A stretch of 64,000 nt of DNA from Nicoliella spurrieriana (GTDB lineage: Bacteria; Bacillota; Bacilli; Lactobacillales; Lactobacillaceae): contig NZ_CP093361.1 of assembly GCF_023380205.1 (NCBI RefSeq), positions 1,178,001 to 1,242,000 on the forward strand, written 5' to 3'. Shown in pieces: positions 48,441-59,095 of the stretch; positions within the stretch are counted from its first letter, which is position 1, and each line of letters opens with the position of its first letter. Below the pieces are notes generated by a model. The model searched no databases. It was not told the origin of the DNA and saw only the letters and a list, made by a program, of their open reading frames with translations. Made by a program: the position numbers and the translations under genes.

Positions 48441-49267
48441 TGCTCCAGATTATGAATTAATTTTCGGTAATATAAAATTGAGACCATATCTAAACGTAAA
48501 TGCTCCGATAGTTCTGTATCTGATAGTCGGGGATGTTTTAGAATGTAATCAACAATATAACTTTGAAATAATTGGGATGGCTTTAATTGCATCCCAATTT
48601 TTTGTTCATCCGGTTTTAAATATTTATGAATCCCCTGGATTGTGATGTGAGGGTCACCTGCGAAGCGTTGCTTTAAAAAAATATCCGAGCTAGATTGACG
48701 GATCTGAATCGGTCCGATAAAGGCTTTAAATTTATTAATGAATTCCTGTTCTGATGGTGACCATTGAATTTGTTCGAATTCATGGTAAAAGCCGGGTTGC
48801 AAAAATTCCTTTAAATTATAGCCCTTACTAATTAACAGCATCACTAGACGCGTATAAATGTGAATCCGATCATCTGCAATAATGACTGGGAGTTCATTGA
48901 GCCATTTCACGGAAACCGACGCAGGCGTTTTCCGTTCCTTCCCCTTTAAGGTTAAAGTGGGGAGTTTTTGGGTCAAATCTTGAGTAAATAGGTATTTAAA
49001 ATAAATGTTGAGGTGTGATAGAACCTTATTATAAGTCGTATTAGTGATATTCCGTTCACTAACTAGCATGTTCATGTACTGTTGAACATCACGATCGAAC
49101 AACTCACTGACCCGATGGTCCCTTTGGTAACCACGGTTAAAATTAGAGAGGTATTCAAACAAATCAATCAATGTTGCTGAATATTCATCAATGGTAATTT
49201 GTGCTAGTGGGACTTGATGTAAATAAAGCTCAAAATTTTTTTGGTATGGGTAGTTATTAACGGACAT
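48437..49267 (-). CDS. Catalytically inactive tyrosine-recombinase homologue (Xer-like)
   Basis: 276 residues. The N-terminal half is a SAM-like core-binding domain (TIDEYSATLIDLFEYLSNF; VQQYMNMLVSERNITNTTYNKV). The catalytic half keeps the fold but not the residues: box I reads GYNLKE (149-154) where active enzymes have GLRVSE; the HxxR box is replaced by KPSQLFQSY (229-237); LGH is SEHL (254-257); only a Tyr near 266-267 remains. It probably binds DNA or a partner without cutting, like XerD-like proteins known in streptococci. Minus strand, between the TPR gene and cca. Confidence 0.75.
   Translation of the reverse strand: MSVNNYPYQKNFELYLHQVPLAQITIDEYSATLIDLFEYLSNFNRGYQRDHRVSELFDRDVQQYMNMLVSERNITNTTYNKVLSHLNIYFKYLFTQDLTQKLPTLTLKGKERKTPASVSVKWLNELPVIIADDRIHIYTRLVMLLISKGYNLKEFLQPGFYHEFEQIQWSPSEQEFINKFKAFIGPIQIRQSSSDIFLKQRFAGDPHITIQGIHKYLKPDEQKIGMQLKPSQLFQSYIVDYILKHPRLSDTELSEHLRLDMVSILYYRKLIHNLEH
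48570..48603 (+). terminator. Intrinsic terminator of the TPR gene, inside the recombinase-like coding sequence
   Basis: A perfect 10-bp stem (AATTGGGATG / CATCCCAATT) with a ten-base loop runs into T6 on the + strand only. It lies 130 bases past the TPR stop, antisense to codons about 222-233 of the minus-strand gene. Confidence 0.75.
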
Positions 49268-49414
49268 ATCAAGATGCCTCCTTTTTGTACATTTTTACAT
49301 TAACTTAAATAATAACACAAAACAAAATTTAAACAAGATTTTACCGCTTTGATTACTAAAATTCCTAAAATTTTGGTAACATTAGTAATAGTAATTTAGA
49401 ATGGAGCGGAGAAA

Positions 49415-50641
49415 ATGAAGATTCAAAACTTACCTAATGAATTTGAAATGGCTAGGCCAGTTTTGCAGACGATTGAGTCAGCCGGCTTTGAGGCTTATTT
49501 TGTCGGTGGAAGTGTTCGTGATACAATTCTGGGCCTTCCAATTCACGATGTGGATATTGCTGCTAGTGCCTATCCAGCTGAAATTAAGGAACTATTTAAA
49601 CGAACGGTCGATACCGGAATCGAACACGGTACGGTAATGGTATTAGATCATGGAAATGGTTATGAAGTAACCACTTTTCGAACTGAATCCGGTTACCAAG
49701 ACTACCGGAGACCGGATCAGGTGACGTTCATTAGATCACTTGATGAGGATTTAAAACGCCGTGATTTTACGATCAACGCCCTAGCAATGAGGGAAGATGG
49801 TGAAGTGATCGATTTGTTCAACGGCTTAACCGATTTAAAACGGCGGTTAATTAGGGCGGTTGGCGATGCTAACGTTCGCTTTAATGAAGATGCCCTGCGG
49901 ATGATGCGGGCCGTTCGTTTTGCTAGTAAACTGGACTTTTCTATCGATCCTGACACGATGAGTGCCATTACGACCCATAGTCATCTTCTGGCTAAAATTG
50001 CTGTTGAACGAATTTATACTGAATTCGTTAAGATGATGATGGGTTCTAAGCCGCGCCTAGGACTTCAGGATATGTGTAACACTAAAATGATTGACTATGT
50101 TCCAGAATTTAAGAACTACTTGCCAGGAATAAAGAAGATCATTGCACTGCCCGAATTTAGATTGAAGAATGAATTTCAGGTGTGGGGATTGATTAGTTTT
50201 TCATTTGGTTTGAACCACAAACAAATTAGTGAACTCTTAAAGCGTTGGAAAGCAGCTAATCAAACCATTGAAGCTACGCAAAAAATAGTGACTGCCCTTA
50301 GGGAATTGGTAGCTCATGGATTAAATTCAATGACGTTGTTCAATACGGGGCAGTCCCTGCTAGGTGATACAATGGGGGTTGCTAGGGCTCTTAACATTTC
50401 AGTTGACGAGACTAAGGTGATGCAGCGCTACGATCAACTCCCAATTAAGAATGTCCATGAATTAGCAATTAACGGTGGCGATTTGATCAAAGCGGGGGTA
50501 TTAAAGCCTGGTCCGGAATTAGGGCGCATTTTAAAACAACTGCAATCGGTGGTAATTAACGGTGAATTAAATAACGATCAACCAACTTTATTGGAACACG
50601 CACGGGTAATTTTAAGTCACGAACGAAAGGGTGAGATTTAA
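49415..50641 (+). CDS. cca: CCA tRNA nucleotidyltransferase
   Basis: 408 residues, ATG with GGAGCGGAG upstream. Class II head: YFVGGSVRDTILGLPIHDVDIAAS with the catalytic DxD (DVD), RRDFTINALA, then the neck motif EDALRMMRAVRFASKL and ERIYTEF. It adds or repairs the 3' CCA end of tRNAs. Its stop codon shares one base with the next start (TAATG). Confidence 0.96.
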   Translation: MKIQNLPNEFEMARPVLQTIESAGFEAYFVGGSVRDTILGLPIHDVDIAASAYPAEIKELFKRTVDTGIEHGTVMVLDHGNGYEVTTFRTESGYQDYRRPDQVTFIRSLDEDLKRRDFTINALAMREDGEVIDLFNGLTDLKRRLIRAVGDANVRFNEDALRMMRAVRFASKLDFSIDPDTMSAITTHSHLLAKIAVERIYTEFVKMMMGSKPRLGLQDMCNTKMIDYVPEFKNYLPGIKKIIALPEFRLKNEFQVWGLISFSFGLNHKQISELLKRWKAANQTIEATQKIVTALRELVAHGLNSMTLFNTGQSLLGDTMGVARALNISVDETKVMQRYDQLPIKNVHELAINGGDLIKAGVLKPGPELGRILKQLQSVVINGELNNDQPTLLEHARVILSHERKGEI

Positions 50642-52554
50642 TGCAAACATTGAGAGCCGAAAACTTAACCAAGACCTATGGTGAAAAGACCCTTTTTAAG
50701 TCACTAGACTTCATTATTAATGAAAAGGATCGCATTGGTTTAATTGGAACGAATGGAAGTGGTAAAACTTCTTTATTAAATGTTTTATCCGGCATTGATA
50801 CTGATTCCAGTGGGGAGATCATTACATCTAAATCATATACCATTGGCTATTTAAGACAACATCCAGAGTTAAATGAAGATTTAACGATTTTGGATGCCGT
50901 CTTTAGTGGGAGCCAAGCGGTATTTAAAACGATTCGGCACTATGAGGAAGTATTGGATCGTTATTCATTTAATCCTGAGGATCCCAAAATTCAAAAACAA
51001 TACATGGATGCTGAAGCCAAAATGAATGAAGAAGATGCCTGGAATGCCGAAAGCGATGTTAAAACCATTTTGACCCAGTTAAAAATCACTGACATGCAAC
51101 AAAAAGTGGGAAATCTATCCGGGGGCCAAAAGCGGCGGGTCGCACTGGCACAGGTTTTAATTCAATCTCCTGATCTTTTATTATTGGATGAACCAACTAA
51201 CCACCTGGACTTTGATTCGATCGAATGGTTACAGGAATACTTAGCAAAGTACAAGGGCTCCTTGCTATTGGTCACCCACGATCGGTACTTTTTGGACCGG
51301 GTTGTTAATAACATCTGGGAACTATCGTTTGGCAAACTATATGTCTATGAAGGTAATTATCAAGACTACGTTCAAGAAAAAGCGGACCGAGTGGATCGGG
51401 CAGTATCTGCTGAGCATAAGCAACAACGGCTCTACAAACAGGAATTAGCTTGGATGCGAAAGGGTGCTAAGGCGCGATCGACTAAACAACAAGCACGGGT
51501 CAACCGGTTTAACGATATTAAGTCCAATATCAATCACCTCCAGTTGGATCAAGATGTTGATATTTCATTAGGGCAAAAACGACTCGGGAAGAAAGTAATT
51601 AACATTGAACATGCTGATTTAAAGCTTGGTGACAGGGTTATTTTGAATGATTTTAATATGTTAGTCCAAGGAAACGAACGAATTGGAATCAGTGGTGAAA
51701 ACGGAGCTGGTAAATCATCATTATTAAACGTGATTGCTGGTAAATTACCGCTAGATTCCGGGACCGTTACAATTGGTGAGACCGTTCGATTAGCCTATTA
51801 CACCCAGCAAATGGAACCCATTCCAGGTGACAAACGGGTCATTAACTATTTAAGTGATGTTGGTCAACATGTTACTGATAATCAGGGGAACGATTTAAGC
51901 ATTACTGAATTACTGGAGCAGTTCTTATTCCCTCGCTTTATGCATGGCACGCTGATTCGGAAGCTATCCGGTGGGGAAAAGCGACGGTTGTATTTATTAA
52001 AACTATTAATGCAACAACCAAACGTTTTACTATTAGATGAACCAACTAATGATTTAGACATTAGCACGTTAACAGTGTTGGAAGATTACATCGAACGCTT
52101 TAATGGGACTGTGATTACGGTATCTCATGATCGTTACTTTTTGGATAAGACCGCAAGCCGCTTATTGTTCTTCGATGGAAACGGCAAGATCGAAGAACAC
52201 GTTGGGAAGTTTACGGATTACTTAGCCCAAAGAAATGCGCATGGAAAACCAGCTCAAAAAACTAGCGATAGTGACAATCAGTCGGTTAAACAAACTACGG
52301 ATGCCAATTCTGATCAACCACAGACGAAGCAGAAGGTGAAATTAACCTATGCTGAAAGAATAGAGTACGACCAGATCGAATCCGAAATCGAAAAGTTAGA
52401 CCAGCAACGTGAACAAATTGAACGGGATATGGCTGAAAACAGTGCTGATTTTGAAAAATTAGCTAAGTTACAAAAGCAATTGAATCAAGTTCAATCTGAA
52501 TCAGATGCAAAAATGAACCGTTGGGAATACCTCAGCCAGTATGCCGACGAATAG
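50641..52554 (+). CDS. ABC-F family ATPase (Uup/YfmR-like)
   Basis: 637 residues with two ABC modules and no membrane segments. Walker [10 protein letters not shown] (about 36-44) and GENGAGKSS; signatures LSGGQKRR and LSGGEKRR; Walker [13 protein letters not shown] and [12 protein letters not shown]. The interdomain linker (about 240-320) is charged. A C-terminal coiled coil (about 565-635) with [16 protein letters not shown] marks the Uup/YfmR subgroup, which acts on the ribosome. Coupled to cca. Confidence 0.93.
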   Translation: MQTLRAENLTKTYGEKTLFKSLDFIINEKDRIGLIGTNGSGKTSLLNVLSGIDTDSSGEIITSKSYTIGYLRQHPELNEDLTILDAVFSGSQAVFKTIRHYEEVLDRYSFNPEDPKIQKQYMDAEAKMNEEDAWNAESDVKTILTQLKITDMQQKVGNLSGGQKRRVALAQVLIQSPDLLLLDEPTNHLDFDSIEWLQEYLAKYKGSLLLVTHDRYFLDRVVNNIWELSFGKLYVYEGNYQDYVQEKADRVDRAVSAEHKQQRLYKQELAWMRKGAKARSTKQQARVNRFNDIKSNINHLQLDQDVDISLGQKRLGKKVINIEHADLKLGDRVILNDFNMLVQGNERIGISGENGAGKSSLLNVIAGKLPLDSGTVTIGETVRLAYYTQQMEPIPGDKRVINYLSDVGQHVTDNQGNDLSITELLEQFLFPRFMHGTLIRKLSGGEKRRLYLLKLLMQQPNVLLLDEPTNDLDISTLTVLEDYIERFNGTVITVSHDRYFLDKTASRLLFFDGNGKIEEHVGKFTDYLAQRNAHGKPAQKTSDSDNQSVKQTTDANSDQPQTKQKVKLTYAERIEYDQIESEIEKLDQQREQIERDMAENSADFEKLAKLQKQLNQVQSESDAKMNRWEYLSQYADE

Positions 52555-52564
52555 GAGAGTTATG

Positions 52565-53515
52565 ATGTTAGAAGATGCATATTTAAATTTAGAACGCTAC
52601 GTCTTATCACATGGGCACCGCAAAACCGATCGGACTGGGACGGGAACGATCAGTACTTTTGGGTATCAAATGCGCTTTGATCTTAGTGCCGGATTCCCGC
52701 TGTTGACAACTAAAAAGGTTCCCTTCGGGTTAATCAAAAGTGAATTATTATGGTTCTTACATGGCGATACGAACATTAAGTTTTTATTGCAACACCACAA
52801 TCACATCTGGGATGAATGGGCATTTGCAAATTATGTTAAATCAAGCGATTACCATGGCCCTGACATGACTGATTTTGGACGGCGGCACTCAGTGGATGCA
52901 GACTTTAACCAACAATACCAAGAGCAAAAAAAGCAATTTTGTCAACGCATCTTAACCGATGATCAATTTGCTGAGCGATATGGAGACTTAGGTGATGTTT
53001 ATGGTAGTCAGTGGCGTCAGTGGAAGACCCGGAGTGGTGAGACCATTGATCAAATTCAAAATGTAATTGAAACGATTAAGACCCACCCGGACTCTAGAAG
53101 AATGATCGTATCTGCTTGGAATCCAGAGGATGTGCCATCAATGGCGTTACCACCGTGTCATACAATGTTTCAATTTTACGTTAATGACGGTAAACTAAGT
53201 TGTCAATTGTACCAACGAAGTGGTGATATTTTCTTAGGGGTGCCATTTAACATTGCTAGTTATGCATTATTAACGTGTTTGATTGCTAAGGAGACCGGAC
53301 TACAACCCGGTGAGTTCATTCATACACTAGGGGATGCCCACATTTATTTAAATCACGTGGAACAGGTCAAACAACAACTGAACCGGACGCCTAAAGCCGC
53401 GCCAACATTATGGTTAAATCCCGCAAAAAATAGTATTTTTGACTATCAAATGGATGATATTAAGGTGGTTGGCTACGATAGTTACCCGGCAATTAAAGCT
53501 CCGGTAGCGGTTTAA
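52565..53515 (+). CDS. thyA: Thymidylate synthase
   Basis: 316 residues from ATG 52565 (AGGAGAG five bases upstream; ATG 52562 is too close). The length and the roughly 50-residue insert after [12 protein letters not shown] match the Lactobacillus casei enzyme type. Active-site Cys in [13 protein letters not shown], and [13 protein letters not shown]. It methylates dUMP with methylene-THF; dfrA follows after 15 bases to recycle the dihydrofolate. Confidence 0.97.
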   Translation: MLEDAYLNLERYVLSHGHRKTDRTGTGTISTFGYQMRFDLSAGFPLLTTKKVPFGLIKSELLWFLHGDTNIKFLLQHHNHIWDEWAFANYVKSSDYHGPDMTDFGRRHSVDADFNQQYQEQKKQFCQRILTDDQFAERYGDLGDVYGSQWRQWKTRSGETIDQIQNVIETIKTHPDSRRMIVSAWNPEDVPSMALPPCHTMFQFYVNDGKLSCQLYQRSGDIFLGVPFNIASYALLTCLIAKETGLQPGEFIHTLGDAHIYLNHVEQVKQQLNRTPKAAPTLWLNPAKNSIFDYQMDDIKVVGYDSYPAIKAPVAV

Positions 53516-53530
53516 GATAGGAGGATAATG

Positions 53531-54022
53531 ATGATCGCATTTGTATGGGCGCAGAGCCAAAATGGCATCATTGGCAACCACGGTGGGCTACCGTGGAAAA
53601 TGCCAGCTGATATGCACCATTTTAAAACGACTACGACGGGGCACTTAATTTTGGCCGGACGGGCAACCTTTGAATCATTTGGTCGTCCCCTACCAAATCG
53701 GACCAATATGGTATTGACCCACCATGCGCCAAGTAAATTTCCAGCGGGAGTGGTTGTTTTTAATGATGTCGCTGCATTCTTAGCAGATTACAAACAACGC
53801 AATGAGGATGTTTACGTTGTCGGTGGTGCTAAGGTATTTCAAGCTTTAATGGACTATGTTGATTGTTTGTATCGAACCGTAATTGATACTGAAATTGATG
53901 GTGATACTCAAATGCCACCAATTGATTACTCACAGTTTGAATTGCTAGCAACTAGTTCATTTGATGCCGATGAAAAGAATCAATATCCGTATACTTTTGA
54001 AACTTACCGTAAGTTAAAATAA
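53531..54022 (+). CDS. dfrA: Dihydrofolate reductase
   Basis: 163 residues from the second of two adjacent ATGs (53531), better spaced from GGAGG. Motifs: MIAFVWAQSQNGIIGNHGGLPW here as start and Met20-loop region, LILAGRATFESF, and VVGGAKVFQ for NADPH binding. Asp in PADMHHF is the catalytic acid. It reduces DHF to THF. It forms a pair with thyA. Confidence 0.97.
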   Translation: MIAFVWAQSQNGIIGNHGGLPWKMPADMHHFKTTTTGHLILAGRATFESFGRPLPNRTNMVLTHHAPSKFPAGVVVFNDVAAFLADYKQRNEDVYVVGGAKVFQALMDYVDCLYRTVIDTEIDGDTQMPPIDYSQFELLATSSFDADEKNQYPYTFETYRKLK

Positions 54023-54038
54023 TGCGAAGGTGATTATA

Positions 54039-54260
54039 ATGGGACAAAGTTTTTATCAATATCTAATGACTGAACGAAACCCCAAAAGTTATGAACCAAT
54101 TGCTGAATTTGCTAATAATGCTTTTTATGACCATTCTTTCCCCAAAAACACCGCTGATTTTGAAGTAATTTCACGTTATTTAGAGGAAAATGGTTCATAT
54201 TTACCGTCGATGAGCATTTTTGATGATGCATGGAGTCGGTTTTTAGATTACAAGGATTAG
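54039..54260 (+). CDS. yozE: YozE-family SAM-like protein (UPF0346)
   Basis: 73 residues from ATG 54039 behind GAAGGTG. It is a small acidic/aromatic helical protein (SFYQYLMTERNP, then FANNAFYDHSFPK and the end SMSIFDDAWSRF) fitting the YozE family, with a SAM-like fold of unknown function. It lies between dfrA and rbgA. Confidence 0.88.
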   Translation: MGQSFYQYLMTERNPKSYEPIAEFANNAFYDHSFPKNTADFEVISRYLEENGSYLPSMSIFDDAWSRFLDYKD

Positions 54261-54282
54261 ACTAATTAAACGAGGTGAGAAA

Positions 54283-55143
54283 ATGGGTGTAAATATTCAA
54301 TGGTTCCCTGGACACATGGCCAAAGCAATTCGGCAGTTCGAAGAAAACGTTCACCTAGTTGATATTATTTTTGAATTGGTCGACGCAAGGGCCCCATTTA
54401 GTTCGATGAATCCAGAAGTAGCAAGAATTGGGGTCGATAAACCCCACCTATTGATTTTAACCAAGGCTGATCTAGCTGATGCGCACCTAACTAAGCAATG
54501 GATTAAATATTTTGATACCCATGGATATACTGCCATTGCCGTTGATTCTAAGCAAAACGGGGCGAATAAGCTAGTGACTCAGACTGCCCAATCCATTTTA
54601 CGGCCTAAATTAGCAGCCGAGCTAAAGCGAGGGATGAAACAACGCCCCATCAAGGCCATATGTGTAGGAGTTCCGAACGTCGGTAAATCAACACTGTTGA
54701 ATCGACTAGTGCAAAAGCGGGCGGCTCAGGTAGGAAATCGCCCAGGGGTAACGAAGGGCCAGCAATGGTTACGCTCCAGTAAGGATTTGGAATTATTAGA
54801 CACCCCCGGGATTTTGTGGCCTAAGTTTCAAAATCAAGCAATTGCTAATAAATTGGCATTGACTGGTGCAATTAAGGATAATCTATATGCTAGTGATGAC
54901 ATTGCCCTATTTGCTTTGGCATTTTTTAGCAAGCATCGGCAAACGGAATTGATGACCCGGTATCGACTAACAGATGCTGATCTTGAATTAAGTACTGTGG
55001 ATTTGCTGCTTAAAATCACTAAACAAATTGGGATGCGAGATGATTATGAACGGGCATCGGTCAGGTTGATTCAAGATGTCCGAAAGGGTAAGTTAGGGCG
55101 CTTTACCCTAGATTCAATGGATTTAGTTGACCCTAATGAATAA
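54283..55143 (+). CDS. rbgA: Ribosome-biogenesis GTPase RbgA (YlqF)
   Basis: 286 residues, ATG behind GAGGTGAG. Circularly permuted GTPase: the N-terminus IQWFPGHMAKA, G4-like TKAD, then G1 GVPNVGKST (about 128-136) and G3 DTPG. The C-terminal helical domain follows. It acts late in 50S assembly. It overlaps rnhB by eight bases. Confidence 0.97.
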   Translation: MGVNIQWFPGHMAKAIRQFEENVHLVDIIFELVDARAPFSSMNPEVARIGVDKPHLLILTKADLADAHLTKQWIKYFDTHGYTAIAVDSKQNGANKLVTQTAQSILRPKLAAELKRGMKQRPIKAICVGVPNVGKSTLLNRLVQKRAAQVGNRPGVTKGQQWLRSSKDLELLDTPGILWPKFQNQAIANKLALTGAIKDNLYASDDIALFALAFFSKHRQTELMTRYRLTDADLELSTVDLLLKITKQIGMRDDYERASVRLIQDVRKGKLGRFTLDSMDLVDPNE

Positions 55144-55909
55144 TTTAACCATCAATCAGATTAAAAGCCAATTAGCAAAAGTTGATTCACTTAGTGATAA
55201 CATGCTACAAGCCCTTGCTAATGATAAGCGCAAGGGAGTGCAATTAGCCCTAAAGCAGCGGATTCATCAACTACAAGTTACTGCCAAGCTACGGGATGCA
55301 TTTTTCAAACGTTTTCAATACGAACGAACATTTTGGCACCAGGGCATTAATTACATTGCCGGTGTTGATGAGGTGGGGCGTGGTCCGTTAGCAGGCCCAG
55401 TCGTTGCTGGAGCGGTAATGATTCCACGTGATTTTGACCTACTTGAAGTAAATGATTCTAAACAGCTTAGCCCTAAAAAGCGGGCTGAACTAGCACCATT
55501 GATTAGACAATCAGCACTGAGCGTTGGCATTGGAATCATGGATAATCATGTTATTGACCAGGTCAATATCTATGAGGCCACCCGACTTGCAATGAAGGCG
55601 GCAGTCGATCAACTCGATCCAATCCCACAGCGCATTATCGTTGATGCCATGCAGATCGATGTTCCCATTAAACAAGTTCGGCTGATCAAGGGGGATGCTA
55701 AAAGTGTATCCGTTTCAGCTGCTAGTATTATCGCAAAGGTCTATCGGGACCATTTAATGGATGAATATGCCCGTAAGTATCCTGAATATGATTTTATTCA
55801 TAATGCAGGGTATGGGACGAAGAAGCATTTAGCTGCTTTGCAGCAATTTGGTGCTACGTCCATTCATCGAATTAGTTTTGCACCGGTCAAAAATTTCGTT
55901 AAAAAATAA
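55136..55909 (+). CDS. rnhB: Ribonuclease HII
   Basis: 257 residues from ATG 55136 (TTG 55127 is a less likely alternative). An N-terminal extension of about 70 residues precedes the catalytic domain, with YIAGVDEVGRGPLAGPVVAGA, here in part (Asp, Glu), VNDSKQLSPKKR and IVDAM. It removes RNA from RNA-DNA hybrids. Start lies inside rbgA. Confidence 0.95.
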   Translation: MNNLTINQIKSQLAKVDSLSDNMLQALANDKRKGVQLALKQRIHQLQVTAKLRDAFFKRFQYERTFWHQGINYIAGVDEVGRGPLAGPVVAGAVMIPRDFDLLEVNDSKQLSPKKRAELAPLIRQSALSVGIGIMDNHVIDQVNIYEATRLAMKAAVDQLDPIPQRIIVDAMQIDVPIKQVRLIKGDAKSVSVSAASIIAKVYRDHLMDEYARKYPEYDFIHNAGYGTKKHLAALQQFGATSIHRISFAPVKNFVKK

Positions 55910-55950
55910 TGATTTTGCGTATCTTTCCTAAAGCGAAGGGATTGATATAA

Positions 55951-56829
55951 ATGCAAGCAAGACAATTATTATTAAAGTTACGAATCTGTCGAGGAATTAA
56001 TTTTCGGGGTGAATATCGGGTCTACCAATGGCTGAAACAGAATTTAAAGGTAGTATCTGGTAAGCAAGATTTAGATTTAGATGAGCAAGCTCTAATTGAG
56101 ATTGCTCAAATTAAGCGCAGTTGCCAAGCTCAGTTCAGGGCTAGTTTTTTAAGTGACCAATTGGAATCTGATATTGCATTGAATGAACGAATGTGTAACT
56201 ATACCACCATTTTTGATGAAGACTATCCTCCGAATCTCTTGGAAGCCGGGTTACCGCCAATGGTCCTTTTTTATCAGGGAAATATTAGGCTGGCACACCA
56301 AAAGCTATTGGGGATGGTGGGGAGTCGGAAAAATTCAGGCTATGCGATCCAAACAATGCGGGCGTTAGTTCCAGAGCTAGTTAAAAATCAGATTGTGACC
56401 GTCTCTGGATTAGCAACCGGTGTTGACGGACTATGTCATCGGTTAACGATTCAAAATGGTGGGAGCACGATTGCAGTAATTGGGACCGGGTTAGATTACT
56501 GTTATCCTAGGAACAATGTCAGATTACAATCACTAATTGCACACGATCATTTATTATTAACGGAGTACCCGCTGGGAGTAAGCGTTCGTAAACATCACTT
56601 TTTAGAACGAAATCGGGTCATTGCCGGTTTAATAAAAAATATTATTATTATCGAAGCCGCCCAAAAATCAGGGAGTTTAATTACCGCTAATTTAGCACTA
56701 AATAACAATCGTAATGTAATGGCAATCCCCGGTCCCATCGGGCATTGCTTGTCAGTTGGTTGTAATGAATTAATTGCCGAGGGGGCCAAGCCGGTTTTAA
56801 CGGTCGAAGATATTTTGGAAGATTTTTAA
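55951..56829 (+). CDS. dprA: DNA processing protein DprA/Smf
   Basis: 292 residues, ATG. The Rossmann-like domain is clear: LGMVGSRKNSGYAIQ, TVSGLATGVDGLCHR, TIAVIGTGLDYCYPRNN and SGSLITANLALN. A SAM-like N-terminal part precedes it; no winged-helix C-terminus is present. It loads RecA onto incoming single strands during transformation. It lies before topA as usual. Confidence 0.93.
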   Translation: MQARQLLLKLRICRGINFRGEYRVYQWLKQNLKVVSGKQDLDLDEQALIEIAQIKRSCQAQFRASFLSDQLESDIALNERMCNYTTIFDEDYPPNLLEAGLPPMVLFYQGNIRLAHQKLLGMVGSRKNSGYAIQTMRALVPELVKNQIVTVSGLATGVDGLCHRLTIQNGGSTIAVIGTGLDYCYPRNNVRLQSLIAHDHLLLTEYPLGVSVRKHHFLERNRVIAGLIKNIIIIEAAQKSGSLITANLALNNNRNVMAIPGPIGHCLSVGCNELIAEGAKPVLTVEDILEDF

Positions 56830-56830
56830 T

Positions 56831-56859
56831 TTGACACAATCACGGAACTGCAATATTAT
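56831..56859 (+). promoter_or_regulatory. topA promoter
   Basis: TTGACA at 56831-56836, 17-base spacer, TATTAT at 56854-56859: near-consensus sigma-A promoter. Confidence 0.85.
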
Positions 56860-56910
56860 GTGAGAGATTTAGTGAATAAAAAATAAATAATTTGATTGAG
56901 GGATTATTTA

Positions 56911-59016
56911 ATGACCACAAAGACAAAAACTTCCACATCGAAACGTAAAAGAACCGTTAAGAAAAAACTAGTAATCGTTGAATCACCAGCGAAAGCAAAG
57001 ACAATTGAAAAATATTTAGGACGTACTTATCGTGTGATCGCTAGTAAGGGTCATATTCGAGACCTTCCTAAGAGTAAGATGGGGGTCGATATTGAAAACC
57101 ACTTTGAGCCTCACTATATTTCCATTCGTGGAAAGGGCGATACAATTAAGATGCTCCGTGCTGAGGCTAAAAAAGCGAAGGCGATCTACTTAGCATCCGA
57201 TCCGGATCGAGAAGGGGAATCGATTGCTTGGCATCTTTCCCATCTATTGGGGTTGGATATTCATGATAATAATCGAGTTGCCTTTCATGAAATTACAAAG
57301 GATGCCGTTAAGGATGCCTTTAAAAATCCACGAACAATTGATATGAATTTAGTGGATGCCCAACAAGCTCGTCGAGTCTTGGATCGATTAGTTGGTTATT
57401 CAATCTCACCATTACTTTGGAAAAAGGTTAAAAAGGGTCTTAGTGCTGGGCGGGTTCAATCAATTGCTTTATGGTTGATTATCGACCGTGAACGCGCAAT
57501 TAGAAAGTTTGTTCCAGAAGAATATTGGACGATTGATAGTGAGTTTAAAAAGGGACGGGCAAAGTTTAACGCCAGTTTCTATGGATTAAATGGTAAAAAA
57601 GCGGAGCTACACAATAATGATGATGTTCAGTCAGTTTTAGGCCGTTTAGATAAGCAAGCTGATTTTAAGATTACCAGTGTAAAGAAGCGGGAACGGAGAA
57701 GACAGCCCCAGCAACCATTCACGACTAGCACGATGCAACAGGTCGCTAACCGCCAGTTGAAATTTAGGACTGGTAAAACGATGATGGCTGCCCAACAATT
57801 ATACGAAGGAATCCACCTAGGAAAAGAAGGTAGTCAGGGATTAATTACCTATATGCGGACGGATTCCACAAGAATCTCTGCAATTGCAAAGCATGAAGCA
57901 GCGACTTATCTTCATGAGAATCTGGGGCCTGAATATGCAGCTAATAAACCGCTCAAGGGGAAATTGCCCGAAGGTGCTCAGGATGCCCATGAGGCGATTC
58001 GGCCGACATCCGTGATGAGAACACCGGATAGCGTGAAGGAGTACTTAAATCGTGATCAATTTAGACTATATCAGTTGATTTGGTCTAGATTTGTGGCTAG
58101 TCAGATGACACCTGCGGTTATGGATACCATGACGGTTGATTTAGAGCAAAATAACGTTAATTTCCGGGCCAATGGCTCTAAGCTCAAGTTCCCTGGATTT
58201 TTGAAGGTTTATGGGACCCGCGAAAAAGATAACGATTTGCCGGATTTAGTTGAGGGTGATGCTGCTAAACTAGTAAAGACTAATCCTGATCAACACTTTA
58301 CCCAGCCACCAGCTCGTTATAGTGAAGCTGCTTTGATTAAGGCCCTAGAAGAAAATGGTGTCGGCAGGCCATCAACCTACGCTCCGACCCTTGGGACGAT
58401 TCAAAAGCGTTACTACGTTAAATTTGTCGGCCGCCGCTTTGAACCCACTGAATTGGGTGAAATCGTTAACGACATTATCGAGGAATATTTCCCAGATATC
58501 ATTAATATTGACTTTACTGCTGATTTAGAATCTAAATTAGATGAAATTGAAGACGCTAAGCAAAATTGGGTCAACGTGGTCGATCAGTTCTATCAACCAT
58601 TCTCAAAAGAGGTTCACCATGCTGAAAAGACAATGGAGAACGTTCAAATCAAGGATGAACCCGCTGGCTTTAATTGTGAAATCTGTGGTGCGCCAATGGT
58701 CATTAAGATGGGACGTTATGGGAAGTTCTATGCTTGTTCACGCTTTCCTGATTGTCGCAATACCCAGGCAATTGTAAAGGAAATTGGTGTCACTTGTCCT
58801 AAGTGTAAGCAGGGACAGGTAATTGAAAGAAAATCCAAAAAGAACCGCATTTTTTATGGTTGTTCAAGATACCCAGAATGTGATTTTGTAACTTGGGATA
58901 AGCCGGTTGGGCGTGATTGTCCACGGGATGGGCACTTCTTAGTTGAAAAGAAAATTAAGGGTGGCGTTCAGGTGGTTTGCCCAAATGGTGACTATGAAGA
59001 ACCAGTTCAAAAATAG
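56911..59016 (+). CDS. topA: DNA topoisomerase I
   Basis: 701 residues from ATG 56911 (GAGGGA upstream). TOPRIM domain: [17 protein letters not shown] and [15 protein letters not shown]. The nucleophile is Tyr314 in YMRTDSTR. C-terminal zinc ribbons: CEICGAP ... CSRFPDC and CPKCKQG ... CSRYPEC are complete; the third (CPRDG ... CPNGD) keeps only two Cys. It relaxes negative supercoils. Confidence 0.97.
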   Translation: MTTKTKTSTSKRKRTVKKKLVIVESPAKAKTIEKYLGRTYRVIASKGHIRDLPKSKMGVDIENHFEPHYISIRGKGDTIKMLRAEAKKAKAIYLASDPDREGESIAWHLSHLLGLDIHDNNRVAFHEITKDAVKDAFKNPRTIDMNLVDAQQARRVLDRLVGYSISPLLWKKVKKGLSAGRVQSIALWLIIDRERAIRKFVPEEYWTIDSEFKKGRAKFNASFYGLNGKKAELHNNDDVQSVLGRLDKQADFKITSVKKRERRRQPQQPFTTSTMQQVANRQLKFRTGKTMMAAQQLYEGIHLGKEGSQGLITYMRTDSTRISAIAKHEAATYLHENLGPEYAANKPLKGKLPEGAQDAHEAIRPTSVMRTPDSVKEYLNRDQFRLYQLIWSRFVASQMTPAVMDTMTVDLEQNNVNFRANGSKLKFPGFLKVYGTREKDNDLPDLVEGDAAKLVKTNPDQHFTQPPARYSEAALIKALEENGVGRPSTYAPTLGTIQKRYYVKFVGRRFEPTELGEIVNDIIEEYFPDIINIDFTADLESKLDEIEDAKQNWVNVVDQFYQPFSKEVHHAEKTMENVQIKDEPAGFNCEICGAPMVIKMGRYGKFYACSRFPDCRNTQAIVKEIGVTCPKCKQGQVIERKSKKNRIFYGCSRYPECDFVTWDKPVGRDCPRDGHFLVEKKIKGGVQVVCPNGDYEEPVQK

Positions 59017-59050
59017 GAGATTATCGAATTAGATAGTCTCTTTTATTTTT
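59017..59050 (+). terminator. Terminator after topA
   Basis: GAGATTATC and GATAGTCTC form a 9-bp stem (one G-T pair) with a six-base loop, then TTTTATTTTT. Confidence 0.8.
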
Positions 59051-59095
59051 GAATTCAAGTAAAAAGTTTAATTTTACTTTAACTAAGGTGAAAAA

